A stretch of DNA of 64,000 nucleotides from Aspidiotus rigidus (taxonomy: Eukaryota; Arthropoda; Insecta; Hemiptera; Diaspididae), in the NCBI GenBank assembly GCA_035079385.1, contig JAVHKY010000003.1, positions 6,675,501-6,739,500 of the forward strand, read 5' to 3'. How positions within the stretch are numbered: position 1 is the stretch's first letter; each line of letters opens with the position of its first letter. The position numbers and the translations under genes are program-made. The notes beneath the pieces were generated by a model. The model was not told the DNA's origin. It searched no databases and saw nothing but the letters and a program-made list of their open reading frames with translations. Below are positions 51,901 through 63,759 of this stretch, piece after piece.

Positions 51901-53841
51901 ATCGTCAACGACATGGTAAGTAGGTACCGAGGTACAAGAAATTTTCCTGCTTCATCTCCTGTTACCAAAAGTTCCACTAAAATGAAAACTATAATGCCAT
52001 CATACACGGAATTCCAATTCTATAAAAATTTGATACAATTTGTGATTTTTTTTGCCTTTATTCGACGTTAATTCGAAGACGTTTGTTTGAATTAATGGAG
52101 GGGCGATTCCTCATTAATTTTTCTTTGGCGAATCGTCACTTGCTGCAGCCATAGAAATGCAAGTACATAGGCTGTAACTAGTTTTGATAAGAAAATATCC
52201 GTTAATTTTCGGGAGAAGAGGGTAGGTTCTTGCATAGCCAAAATTTTCAACCTGAAATTTTGAGTCCTCCAATGACATTAGAAGGTAAGCGCGACGTTGT
52301 CCCACTTTACAACTTACATAAGCATAGGCTTCAAGACTGGTTAGATAATCTAAGTCAGTCAGCAGGGCCGTCGAGAGGATTTCGGGGCCCGGGAGAAATG
52401 AAATTGCGGGCCCCCAAAATTTTTCCCTCGTTTCGCTCACGATTAGCGCTACTTTTTTTTTCTTTTTTCAAAGAAAGGAAGAAAAAGAATGGTAATGCGA
52501 GCCCTGCGGGCTCTCTTAGAAATCCAGACCTGGGAACAAAGTTACCACATTACCCCCCCCCCCCTACAGGCCTGTCAGTCAGCCTACTTTTATTATCAGC
52601 ACATACCAGACTCAGGGATATGATCTATCTGATATCCTAGGCTAGGTAAGTGGGGTATATGTTACGCTAATGTACCTCAAGTGGGCTCTGACGGAGATGA
52701 GAAGGCGAAATAAGGACGCTTTTTTAGAATGAGAAGATACATAGGCGAGTAAGACAAGCAAACACAGTTAGTAGGCTAAAAGGTACATTCCGTCTGATGA
52801 AGTCTTAGGGTGGGAAGCTCTTAACTTCATCAAGGAAAACTAGCAAAGCCTAACAAACACTTGACAAGAAAAAAAGACTTCGGAGTTAGGTATAATATGA
52901 TGAGTAGCGAAGTCGAGAAACTTTTCACCTTTGAATTGTAAATATAATACAAGAACAATTTCATCCGTCAAGTTAAGTAATTTTCTATTGTACGAGTAAA
53001 TGTAATATAATAAGGATCACAGAAGCCGTTGAAGGAGGGTGTGACGTCATCAAGAGGGATTCAAAGATTTTCATGATCGGAGGATGTAGGCTGGAGGTTC
53101 TAAGATTTTGCGGGAGGTGTTTTTCTGGAGTGTAATGTAACTCGCTGTACGTCTACATTGTATGAATATATTTTACTTTACCTACGTAAATTTTTGAGAT
53201 AAATTACAGACAAGTGTGGATTAATCAAAGGTTGCGGTTAAAATCTTACTAACATTATTTTTCGTTTATTTTCCGCCTACCCGGCTGAGAATTTGCCACC
53301 GATTGAACGCTAAAACGAACTACTCTTCTTTTTCTTAAATTATCTCTTATTATTTGATCATTATGAGATCACAAACGAAAATTAAAAATGAATCTTCAAT
53401 CAAATTTGAAACCAGAACAAGACAATTCAAAATCAGTCCATTAGTTCGCGTTCAATTTTTACCCACTATTTCGTATCTTAAAAAATTTCTCACAATCTCA
53501 TTTCTGAAAATGAAAAGAAATTTATGATCAATAAAAACATTCTACCACCCAATCCTGAATCCTCATCTGTATCCAGAGATCAAGAGAAGAATTTTTGAGT
53601 AAGTTTGTGTAAAGACCAGACAATAAGATTATCAGAAATAAGTTTAGTAAAATTTCAGTCATCCACAATCGTAATCTTGAAAACTCAAAAAAATTTTGTT
53701 CACTGTTCACAGAAATCAGTCCTTCAATGGAGGATGGTATTCTTCGTTGGCACGGCATTAACTTTCTTCAGTAACTTATTTTTCATAATATTCGCTTCCG
53801 GCAAAACTCAACCTTGGAATAGTGAACTCGAGACACTTTGA
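21954..53841 (+). CDS. SLC17-type major facilitator (sialin/inorganic phosphate cotransporter-like)
   Basis: Nine exons: 21954-22041, 37785-37936, 39739-40023, 40365-40452, 47612-47835, 48016-48168, 51375-51507, 51674-51915, 53713-53841. All phases agree, giving 497 residues. SLC17 signatures are visible: QRVNLSVTIVAI in TM1 (about 51-62), a long TM1-TM2 loop, RSYLLSAFFIGYLIMNFPAAL in TM2, FPTIHGIIARWAPPNERSRL (about 179-198), GWPFVFYISGAGGLVW, and GHNWGFWLLLSEMPTFL. About twelve membrane segments fit the hydrophobic pattern. Family members carry organic anions, phosphate or glutamate with H+ or Na+ across plasma, lysosomal or synaptic vesicle membranes; the substrate here cannot be told. Exon 1 (N-terminal cytosolic, acidic) is separated by a 15.7-kb intron; it was accepted because its phase fits and it gives the expected N-terminal length. 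Introns 1, 4 and 6 are filled with transposons. Confidence 0.92.
22042..25611. other. SLC17 intron 1, left part
   Basis: AT-rich intron sequence. It contains a short GCT microsatellite (24695-24711), a CTAG/CCTAG-rich degenerate tract (about 25120-25480), and a copy of the 'gaggaacgcagg...cctgtt' module at about 25498-25545. No gene recognised. Confidence 0.5.
25612..28193 (+). mobile_element. Penelope-like retroelement, copy 1, with terminal inverted repeats
   Basis: Bounded by about 340-bp inverted repeats: 25612-25953 is the reverse complement of about 27845-28193, which is the 3' end of the element including the last codons of its ORF. Penelope-like elements commonly carry such repeated ends, in direct or inverted orientation, from their mode of insertion. 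The sense strand carries a single long ORF (25941-28040). It sits in intron 1 of the transporter gene, in the same orientation. Confidence 0.92.
25941..28040 (+). CDS. Penelope-like RT plus GIY-YIG endonuclease ORF with compensating frameshifts
   Basis: An uninterrupted 699-codon frame. It has RT blocks TKADKGNAIVVMD (about 133-145), LLYGLPKVHKRDTPMRPVVS, CSFDVVGLFPSIP and GIPIGSPLGSLISEVFM, and a C-terminal GIY-YIG nuclease from about residue 578 (GVYKIECNDC, IYIGETGRQLKIRIDEHRK, ending EHIEIIRHLN). By comparison with copy 2, one base is missing near 27041 and two near 27160. The roughly 40 codons between them are out of frame, so the catalytic Tyr-Val-Asp-Asp at 27068-27079 is not translated. 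The ORF stays open but the RT should be dead. The first Met lies inside the left inverted repeat. Confidence 0.92.
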   Translation: MKEGLGSLFDKKLSSLLNLNASAVQELSTDVSVIQKFQPRIINCSNVEFESDELYLLEKGLKFGLPPLNNANTLANIVADLEIKIGPGVNTQKACAAFVRDTPLPRINDLAFEVIKRIKRKVREEGLTITKADKGNAIVVMDKSSYVSKVYDVLDQCGAKENADFNFPNHVKEVRRVINTCEFIIKTPKLKRMLLEPNPVPPLLYGLPKVHKRDTPMRPVVSFVSSPTYFLAKFLDRWFKSRVEFESSYSLKNSVSLANKLKDDILPPDSTLCSFDVVGLFPSIPRATAMQHMGDLLIQSNICHEELTEFFNLLNICWSPNFCKFEGKFFEFPEEVGIPIGSPLGSLISEVFMSKFELDLFSSGQGFWVIYIIGTGTSTMCCVCGPVNGISFWSFSGILTVYTHPSFTLEVGGSSINFLDLTISNREGVHEFAIYRKDTSTDITVHGRSFCPIAHKYAGFNSYIHRLTSIPLGQLAFQQQLLTIKHLARVNEISLDIDLMVHRKLTRKCLDSTTSLPRNPASDSRKRWIRLPFLGKFSSQLGRVLCPFGFRPVFYNLNTVKSLFVKLKGPIPLVERSGVYKIECNDCNGIYIGETGRQLKIRIDEHRKAWEKKKLGDSAFADHLITTGHGFIERSESLLHRESSAFKRTALEHIEIIRHLNNDNLNMLNRYIPDEGLIELVYEYDSHCDDSLVQSCPPR
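28194..33119. other. SLC17 intron 1, middle part
   Basis: Diverged monomers related to the 45-bp satellite occur at about 28325-28625 ('...ATATAGCTCGA..TCGAAATTTTTC..GTCC'), and the 'aacctgttctatg' module at about 28625-28690. From 28800 to 33100 I recognise no gene or bounded element; several GC-richer patches (for example 31200-31260, 31490-31580) might be old retroelement pieces. Confidence 0.45.
33120..36550. repeat. 45-bp satellite array in alternating orientations
   Basis: Monomer of about 45 bp containing ATCATATATAGCTCGAG, AGTCGAAATTTTTCTAAG and TCCCCCTCCT. Forward blocks lie at about 33895-34150, 34395-34655 and 35418-36360; reverse-complement blocks at about 34736-35320 and 36421-36540; diverged monomers at 33120-33260. 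Blocks are separated by the 'aacctgttttatg' module and GC-rich GGACGGC repeats. Since 45 is a multiple of three, the array generates long artificial frames with 15-residue repeats. Confidence 0.95.
34211..34289. repeat. About 80-bp module with ATAAAACAGGTTCCCTG ends
   Basis: ATAAAACAGGTTCCCTG at the left is complemented by CAGGGAACCTGTTTTAT at the right, enclosing CGGCTTCCTTAACGAAG and TTAAACGAGGAACG. Full or partial copies recur at about 33680-33735, 34645-34680, 35325-35375, 36400-36420, 36580-36640, 36745-36770 and 61513-61560. Confidence 0.8.
36640..36730. repeat. GC-rich microsatellite-like GGACGGCGCACGGC repeat
   Basis: Tandem alternation of GGACGGC and GCACGGC between two arms of the satellite region. 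Shorter versions occur at 34155-34192, 34689-34722 and 36359-36380, next to CAGATTTCTCAAATAGCCCC. Confidence 0.9.
37009..37198. mobile_element. hAT-type MITE (190 bp) inside a satellite monomer
   Basis: Termini CAGGCGCGCAC and GTGCGCGCCTG with perfect 8-bp duplication GCTCGGAG (37001-37008, 37199-37206). A GGGGGCTAGGGGGGCTGAAG palindromic tract lies inside the left end. It has split a diverged monomer of the 45-bp satellite. Confidence 0.92.
37207..37784. other. End of SLC17 intron 1
   Basis: Diverged satellite monomers (for example 37200-37250, 37540-37690) and an ATCGAT/ATATCGAT-rich palindromic patch (about 37418-37500). No gene. Confidence 0.5.
37937..39738. other. SLC17 intron 2
   Basis: AT-rich; holds the MITE at 39061-39209 and homopolymer T tracts, with nothing else identified. 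Confidence 0.5.
39061..39209. mobile_element. hAT-type MITE (149 bp)
   Basis: Termini CAGTAGCGTATTTA and TAAATACGCCCCTG with perfect 8-bp duplication GATATCAT at 39053-39060 and 39210-39217. Not coding. Confidence 0.92.
40627..40873. mobile_element. About 250-bp MITE with ACCCTTTGACT ends
   Basis: ACCCTTTGACT at 40627 is complemented by AGTCAAAGGGT ending at 40873. A second inverted pair inside (CTTTGTATGGACTGCGC, AAAAGTGGTAG.AAGATCT/GAGATCT) lengthens the potential fold-back. The exact ends and duplication are uncertain. Confidence 0.65.
41090..41660. repeat. Degenerate tandem repeat related to the 45-bp satellite
   Basis: Many variants of 'AATTTTTCCAAGTCCCATAGAAG' with irregular spacing, similar to the 'AATTTTTCTAAGTCCC' core of the array at 33-36 kb. 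Old, diverged satellite. Confidence 0.65.
41661..42700. other. SLC17 intron 4, unassigned part
   Basis: No gene or bounded element recognised on either strand. Confidence 0.45.
42700..44385. repeat. About 28-bp minisatellite, left half
   Basis: Degenerate tandem units of 'AACCGGGATATTGACCGAGAAACTCTT'. A higher-order duplication of about 310 bp is visible: 43799-44050 and 44109-44372 are near-identical. The array resumes at about 46015 beyond the retroelement. Confidence 0.9.
44386..46010 (+). mobile_element. Penelope-like retroelement, copy 2, truncated and broken
   Basis: Related to copy 1 but 5'-truncated. Coding pieces: 44411-44683 (begins in the TKADKGNAVVVMERS block), 44631-45356 (RT with GIPIGSPLGSLISEIFMSK and an intact Phe-Val-Asp-Asp catalytic motif), and 45364-45870 (GIY-YIG nuclease, GVYKLECEDC, FYIGETSRQMKVRVAEH). 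Breaks are a frameshift at a C run near 44648 and an internal deletion of several hundred bases near 45315, where NFLE jumps to the region before the nuclease. It is flanked on both sides by the same minisatellite. Confidence 0.92.
46011..46230. repeat. About 28-bp minisatellite, right half
   Basis: Continuation of the array at 42700-44385 ('GAGAAACTCTTGACCGAGATG', 'GGGATATTGACG'). The Penelope copy therefore lies inside the array. Confidence 0.8.
46231..47611. other. SLC17 intron 4, right part
   Basis: One diverged satellite monomer and C-homopolymer runs (about 46276-46350); otherwise nothing recognised. Confidence 0.45.
48169..48748. other. SLC17 intron 6, left part
   Basis: A few satellite-like remnants (about 48395-48500). 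No gene. Confidence 0.45.
48749..50972. mobile_element. 2.2-kb element with about 215-bp terminal inverted repeats and mirrored tandem arrays
   Basis: ACAGGGTGGACCAGAAAGAT at the left end begins a TIR of about 215 bp (48749-48965) complemented by about 50730-50972. Inside each TIR is a tandem array of an approximately 130-140-bp unit containing 'TTAATGGGCCCAAAAAGGGTC': 49130-49480 in one orientation, 50165-50690 in the other. The centre (49530-50150) holds degenerate repeats with the core 'CGTGAGAGATCGACTAGGGC'. No transposase is evident. Flanks are TA/AT-rich, so no duplication can be fixed. Confidence 0.85.
50973..51374. other. SLC17 intron 6, right end
   Basis: AT-rich; two loose copies of 'TGCACAACT.ATTCT..C' (about 50998-51160) resemble 48655-48690 on the other side of the element. 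Confidence 0.4.
52363..52574. mobile_element. hAT-type MITE (212 bp)
   Basis: Starts CAGGGCCGTCGAGAGG and ends CTACAGGCCTG, flanked by the perfect 8-bp duplication TCAGTCAG (52355-52362, 52575-52582). Contains GGGGCCCGGG and GAGCCC/GGGCTC motifs. Lies in SLC17 intron 8. Confidence 0.88.
52583..53712. other. SLC17 intron 8, right part
   Basis: AT-rich, no gene or repeat recognised. Confidence 0.45.
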
Positions 53842-54015
53842 CCAAACTACCAAATTTGATTATAAATCGTTCTTTCTCGTTTTTTAATTTAAAACAATAA
53901 GTTCCCAACAATATCGTTTAAATTGGAATTTTACTGTATAGTAGCAAATCGAAGTCGAATTTTCAATATAACTTAGGCAAAACATCGATTATGTGTAAAA
54001 TTGAGTATAAATTTT

Positions 54016-54021
54016 TTTATT
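54016..54021 (-). terminator. AATAAA polyadenylation signal of thioredoxin reductase
   Basis: Reads AATAAA on the minus strand, about 54 bp after the TrxR stop codon, in the short gap between two convergent genes. Confidence 0.6.
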
Positions 54022-54074
54022 TCCGTTTTTGTTTCAAATTACTCAAGTTGATATTCTATCAATTTGCGCTTGGA

Positions 54075-58013
<3,939 letters not shown>

Positions 58014-58176
58014 CGTATAGATCAAATCGAGTATTCATAGCATGATCTAGTATTTTTCTATTTTTCTCCCAATTTTACGAAGCCAATTAATAATATTCAG
58101 CAATCAAAATACGAGCAGTTTCGTCATAGTGTTAAAACGTTCGAAAATTTTTACTGATTACACGCGGAGAAGAAAA
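58014..58176. promoter_or_regulatory. 163-bp divergent promoter between TrxR and the dehydrogenase
   Basis: The start codons of the minus-strand TrxR and plus-strand dehydrogenase are separated by only 163 bp, which must contain both 5' UTRs and core promoters. I see AT-rich stretches but no certain TATA box or named factor site. Confidence 0.6.
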
Positions 58177-61100
58177 ATGAACTCAATTCTGATCACCGGA
58201 TGCAATCGAGGTATCGGACTCGGTCTGATCAAACATCTTTCGGAGAACTACCAAATACAGAACATATTCGCGACTTGTAGAAATGTGGAGAAAGCTCGAG
58301 TAAGTGCTACTTTATTTCATCACTTTTTCGCGATTTACCTACAATTAGGTAATGATAAGAGTAATTACGAAAGTTCGACTGACGTACGCGAAATCGAATC
58401 CGACGGTGGTGACCAGTGATGGGTCAGCGAAAAATAATAAAATTAACGATCGAAATAAAATATACTTTACCGTCTCCAGTTATTCTCGTGGGAGCCATGT
58501 TGATGAGCGTTGATTATTTTCACTCTGGAATGAATTTAATGATACGAAGCGATTTCCGAAATTATTAACGAACAGCGGAAGCTCTACGTCTATCTCCGGT
58601 TTTCGTTGAAGCGTTGTACTATTCAACTCTTTTTTCCCACTAGGTGTGCACGAAAGAATGGTTCTGAGAAGTAGTGACTAAGTATTATTCCTCCGATTCG
58701 TACTTTTTTTTTTTTCGATGTTCGTCTGCCGCTGAACGCTGAGTGAAAAAACCGGCTACATTACATTACGCTCGACTGTAGGTTTTTGTGGTCGATAGTT
58801 GTGTGAGTAATAAAACGAGTAGTGTCTAAAACGGACAGAGAAGTTCGAGGTTGTGGAAACAGGATGAACGATTTATTTGCTACCTTCGTTTCTTCGTGAT
58901 TCCACAAATAAATGAAAAATCGACAATCGATCAGTGATAGTTTTGGAGTACCTACGTGTATTCGTGCATAATTTAACGATAGTGTAATAGAATACTATTA
59001 GAATGGGCGTTTATGAAGAGATAACGTATAATGATGAAATTGGAAATGACGTCAAAAGAATTTGACGAAGGCTTGATTTATTGAAAGCAGAGAATGACTA
59101 AAAGTATCTTTAATTCTGTGACAGCAACTACGTAATAACAGAAATACAAATAAATTGAAATTATGCGTTGCAAATATCAAAAGTTTGATGATTGTCTCTC
59201 CGCTAGTATCGCTCATATTATTTTCATTTTTATTATAATTGCAAAAATTAGGTTGATTTCCTTGTCATAGAGGTGCTTGAGATTCTAGATATATTCCATT
59301 CTGCTGTTCAATCGGTTTGTGTTCATGATATTTTTGAGCGTGGTAGAAGAATTTATTGAAAAAAACAGATCGATGAAGAAACAATGTTAAAAGGGCCTAC
59401 CTTGAATGCAGACTCTAAAATGTGAAGAGCAACATTTCTATATGACTGATGATGAATACTATTATATTCGAAATCGAAAGCGATCGCAGAGTATGGCGCC
59501 AATCCCAAAGGAGAATTGGAATAATACCACAAAAAACAGTTTTTATAGCGAATAAATCTAGAATCACAGAGCACTCGAAAAAAACAAAAAAAAAAAAAGT
59601 TTTAAATATTAGGCCTACTTGTTCCTTATTGAATTTCTTATTAGTTTCATCATAAACATGTTAGCTTAGGTCTGAAACTCCAACTTCGCAGTATGGTTGA
59701 AAGTAAAAGAAATTTATAAAATTTACAATTTTGAAAATTTTTTCAGTACGTATTATCAAAAATGATATCTCGAGGAAAAATTATTTTTATAAATTATGCA
59801 CTAATTAATAAAGTTCGTCCAAATGGTGTATAATTAAGTCTAAGATTGCACGGTTACAGATTCTGTCTGAAAATGAAAAAACTGTCTATAGTATATTACT
59901 ATACAAGAGGGTAAAGTGACCTTTTGACATCGAGTGCGGTAGTTTGCGAAACAAGTCGAAGACGAGTTGAGCAATCGCACGAGTATGTCAATGGTCACTT
60001 ACCCTCTTGTATTGTAAGATATTTTTCTAAATAATATGATGTTAAAGGAAGATTGAGAGAATACGGCAATGATAATTCTCCATAAAGAGCTGCTGCGCTC
60101 GTCGCGCTATCTTTACATCATGCTGGAAATCAGACGCTGTTAAAACGCAACTTTACCCACTCTTTTGCGTGGGTAAAAGAGCTCTTTAACATCATGTATT
60201 TAGAAAAATTTATTATCTTATAATCGTCATCACACGTGCAGGAATATTGTCGAAAAATTGTATGCCTATCAGGATTAGGTTTCACGGAAAAAGTTCGTAT
60301 ATTACGAAAGTTGTCAATTGCAAAATAGTTCACTCACGGAAATGATTTGTGGGACTAGAAGTTTATCTTAGCTGTAGAATATTAAGCATATTGCATTTTG
60401 GAGCCATTAAAATAGTCGGAGAAGTGCCATAACTAAATATTAACTGTAGGCTGTAGTGCGCCTATTTAATTGGTTGTCAAGACCCTTTGGGAGAGCAAAC
60501 GTTATCGGTTTATATTTATACATATTTAGATCTAGGTCATGGACCAACTTCTGGATATTTACTGAATAGGCGGTCGATATTATTATGGTATATAATAGCC
60601 ATTCGTACCAAAATAAGGTACAAAGTTGCCAAACTTGTACATCTGTACCGTTCTCTTGGATTTTGATTTGTTAAATTGCGTTTTTTTTTTTTTTTTCATA
60701 GGCGCTCATTTTTTCTTGGAAAATTTAATCTAGGTTTGTAGTACGTTTTATTTGCAAAAAACTGTTTGGAAATAATGATGATCAGGATTTCTTTTATCGA
60801 AAAAGGTACATTAGGAAGAAAAATTGTATTGTAAGCAGCTACAGAATTCAGAAAATACCGAGGGATTAAAGAATTCTTTAACAGGCCTAATGAATGATTC
60901 CTCGCTTATAGGCCCTCTAATTTTTGCAGTTCATCTTCATTGGCTGTAATTTGGTATTGGTCCTGCCATTGACTATGGTACGTGTATAGTCAGTAATACT
61001 GTTTTCAACAATCTGCTTGATTAGGAATTTACTGATCGCTAATTGGTATCTCTAAATTCTGTACGTTTTTTTCACATGTTGCTGCGCTGTGCGCCCATTT

Positions 61101-63271
61101 CTGCTGCAGCATGTAGGTACATATTGTTTATTTTTCAGTGTAGAGTAGCCTACCTACGTTCTAAATTTTCATTCTCTTGGGTTATAGTTACTTGAAACCG
61201 CTCTCATAGTTGTCCCCTAGCACAAATAAAATGACCATGAAAAATTGCTCTTTTTAAATAGAATTAGGTAGTTATTGTACAGTATCAAACATTTTTTTTT
61301 TTTTTTTTTTCTTGAATTATAATTTTATGTATATTTTCAGGAACTTGTAGCAGTACAAGAAAAACATTCTAATTTACACATAATACAAACAGGTAAATCT
61401 ATGCCATAAATACATTTTATCTATCATCAGAATGATAATTTTTATATTGAGTGTGAAGTCAAATTCTTCAAGATTTTAATGACAAACCCCATTACTAAAA
61501 TAAATTCGACCCATGGAAAAGGTTCCCTGCGTTCCTCGTTTAACATCGTTAAGCAAGCCTCAATTTTCCAATTTCCACGTTTTGCCGGACGGTGTCTGGC
61601 GGTCGACGGACTTTTCTTCAAATTACCCCCCTTCCCTCAAAAAAAAAAAAAAAAATTATATCGAAATTGTTTCAGATTTGAAGAATGAACTTGATTTGAA
61701 GAATACTGCTTTGGAAGTAACCTCCAGATTGGGGGATAAAGGCCTAGATGTTCTCGTGAATAACGCTGGTATCTCGTCAAAATTTACGAGGTTACAGTTC
61801 GTCCACTATAATGATCTTATCGAACATTTTCAAGTGAATGCAATAGCTCCAATCATGATGACCAAAGTAAGTAAAGTGCTATTTCTGTCAAAAAAAAAAA
61901 AAATATATATATATGTATAAATTTTTCCACGAGTCGAAAATATACTCAATCTAACTGGAGGATTATAAAGCAACGGAAAATGCATAAATAGTCTTTCTCT
62001 TTTCCAAGACCTCTCGCGCGCGAGGCGGGTGCAAAACCATTTCACCAATCATAGAATTACATTTTTAAGTGTCCGCACCCATAATCTCATATACGTCCTA
62101 GTCCAGCAGTAGGCACAAAAAATATCATCGAGGTAGCGGTTTGGTATATTAAAAATGTCCTCTTTGAGCTTTATTCTTTTCGGGGGGCGTCCATAAATTA
62201 CGTGAGGCGATTTTTATGATTTTTCGACCCACCCTTGGTGAGATATCGTAAGATTTGCCTTGACCCCCTCCCCCTGTCATCTCGCGTGAGATTTTCCGAA
62301 ATGTGTATTTTTGCTTTAAATACGTTTATTTGTGCTTCATCGCGTTTACGACGTAATTTTCTTGATCACCTTTTATACCTATTCAAAAAGGACTAGCTTT
62401 TAGTAAATTTAAGCCAGTTTCGCAATATTTTAGAATGTGTTTGTGTGAGAAAAAAATTACGTGAGATTTGTCGGCACCCCTTCCCTCAAGTGAGTTTTGG
62501 TGAGACTTGGCTGGACCCCCCCCCCCCCACAAAAAAAACCTCACGTAATTTATGGACGCCCCTCTTGTAGCATCCCGCTGTATTAAAAACGTCAGCCACT
62601 ATTATGACATGTTGCCATCTTTCTGCCACATACCATGAGACCACATATTAAGATTTTGACAGAGGTTGCATTTTACTATCAGAAGATGCTTTGACACTTT
62701 TTTGACTCCTTCTATTTAAAAGCTATTTAAAAGCATAGGACACGGGTTGCGGACAAATTGCCGTGAGATTTTTATGATGCACTTTTCACGGCGGGACGTA
62801 CCTTTATCTGACTATATTTTTTTTAATGCAGGCACTTGTACCTGTATTACGGAAAGGTCAAAATAAGAACGGTGGAAGTGGTGTCGTCATCAATGTGAGT
62901 TCAATATTAGGGTCTATCCAAGAAAACACTACTGGTGGTTTTTATCCGTATCGAACTAGTAAAGTGAGTCATTTGGATGACGAAGACATCGAGTGAGTAA
63001 CTCAGAACGATTTTGATTCAACTGTCCATATTCAACTTTCTTTCAGGCAGCTTTGAATGCGGCTACCCGTTCAATGAGCATAGATCTGAAAAATGATGGA
63101 ATTACAACAGTGAGCTTACATCCGGGCTGGATAAAAACGGATATGGGCGGGCCAAATGCTCCTTTACATGTGGAAAAGGCTGTTATTGATATAGCTAAGT
63201 TCATATGCAATGTTTCATCTGATCATAATGGTTTATTTTATGATTTTGAGGGACAGTTATTGCCTTGGTGA
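58177..63271 (+). CDS. sni: Short-chain dehydrogenase/reductase, sniffer/C-factor type
   Basis: Five exons: 58177-58299, 61341-61392, 61676-61866, 62832-62963, 63047-63271. All in phase; 240 residues. The cofactor motif is TGCNRGIG (7-14); NNAG lies at 87-90; catalytic Ser in NVSSILGSI (145/146) and Tyr162-x3-Lys166 in YRTSK; then LHPGWIKTDMGG and a C-terminus ending QLLPW. The 'TGCNRGIGLGL', 'HPGW..TDMGG' pattern is that of Drosophila sniffer and C-factor-like proteins, NADPH-dependent carbonyl reductases of the cytosol; sniffer protects neurons from oxidative damage. The catalytic set is complete. Length is slightly under the usual 245-250. It shares a divergent promoter with TrxR, another NADPH redox enzyme. 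AATAAA at 63288 ends the transcript. Confidence 0.93.
58300..59900. other. Dehydrogenase intron 1, left part
   Basis: AT-rich intron; a CAGTGATGGG motif near 58416 resembles a hAT end but no partner was found. No gene. Confidence 0.45.
59901..60225. mobile_element. Composite fold-back element (about 325 bp)
   Basis: Two inverted pairs lie next to each other: ATACAAGAGGGTAAAGTGACC (59901) with its near-complement ending about 60012, and AAGATATTTTTCTAAATA (about 60017-60050) with its complement at 60186-60224. A small hairpin TTTACCCAC...GTGGGTAAA lies at about 60153-60179. Confidence 0.65.
60226..61340. other. Dehydrogenase intron 1, right part
   Basis: AT-rich with long T runs; nothing else recognised. 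Confidence 0.45.
61513..61630. repeat. Dispersed copy of the satellite-associated module
   Basis: AGGTTCCCTGCGTTCCTCG...TTAAC, then TTCCACGTTTTGCCGGACGG and CTTCAAATTACCCCCC, parallel the spacer modules at 33-37 kb (for example 36590-36640 and 33270-33350). It ends about 45 bp before the next dehydrogenase exon. Confidence 0.7.
62184..62562. mobile_element. About 380-bp MITE with GGGGCGTCCATAAATTACGT ends
   Basis: The left end GGGGCGTCCATAAATTACGT is complemented by ACGTAATTTATGGACGCCCC at the right. The interior repeats GTGAGAT/TCACGTAA-like motifs and C runs. Located in dehydrogenase intron 3; target duplication unclear. Confidence 0.85.
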
Positions 63272-63287
63272 GAAAAAAAGACGAAAA

Positions 63288-63293
63288 AATAAA
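63288..63293 (+). terminator. AATAAA polyadenylation signal of the dehydrogenase gene
   Basis: AATAAA 16 bp after the stop codon, followed by a T-rich stretch. Confidence 0.65.
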
Positions 63294-63668
63294 GTTTTTT
63301 TTTCTTTTCCTTTTTTAAAATCGACGATGCGCTTAATGAGACTGATTAAGAACAAGAATGTTTACCCAAATTCTAATGAATACTTCATGCTAAGTACTGA
63401 AAATGTGTAAGCAATTTTGAAATCTTGAATAGCGTAGTTTTGATTTTTTCTGGGGGAGGGAATGTCAATGTGATACGCTCAAACAAGACGTATATATTAT
63501 ACATACAATATAATTTAACTCTCTTGCTCGGATTTCAAACACCAATGATTTTCATTATATTCATTTTGTCAAGTCTATTGCCTCATTTCTAAGATTGTGA
63601 GGTAATTCTAATAATCTGGAATATCAAATACGGCAACTTGGAAAATGATTTCATATTTTTGTAAAATT

Positions 63669-63759
63669 TTACAACTCTCGAACTTGAGCATTACCATCAA
63701 TATTTTTGAGAACCCAGTTTAATAGCACCTGATTCGGTTCTGTCGGTGGAGCGATTCCT
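63669..63759 (-). CDS. Probable last exon of an unidentified minus-strand gene
   Basis: Read on the minus strand, a TTTCTAG acceptor is followed by 91 bases open to TAA, encoding GIAPPTEPNQVLLNWVLKNI and then DGNAQVREL-stop. The sequence is protein-like but not recognised. A possible upstream exon ends at about 63990 with GAG followed by GTACAT, whose phase could fit. The rest of the gene lies outside the window. Confidence 0.35.

Noticed and set aside
58412..58430. CAGTGATGGG motif resembling a hAT end
   Set aside because: No complementary right end or 8-bp duplication found downstream.
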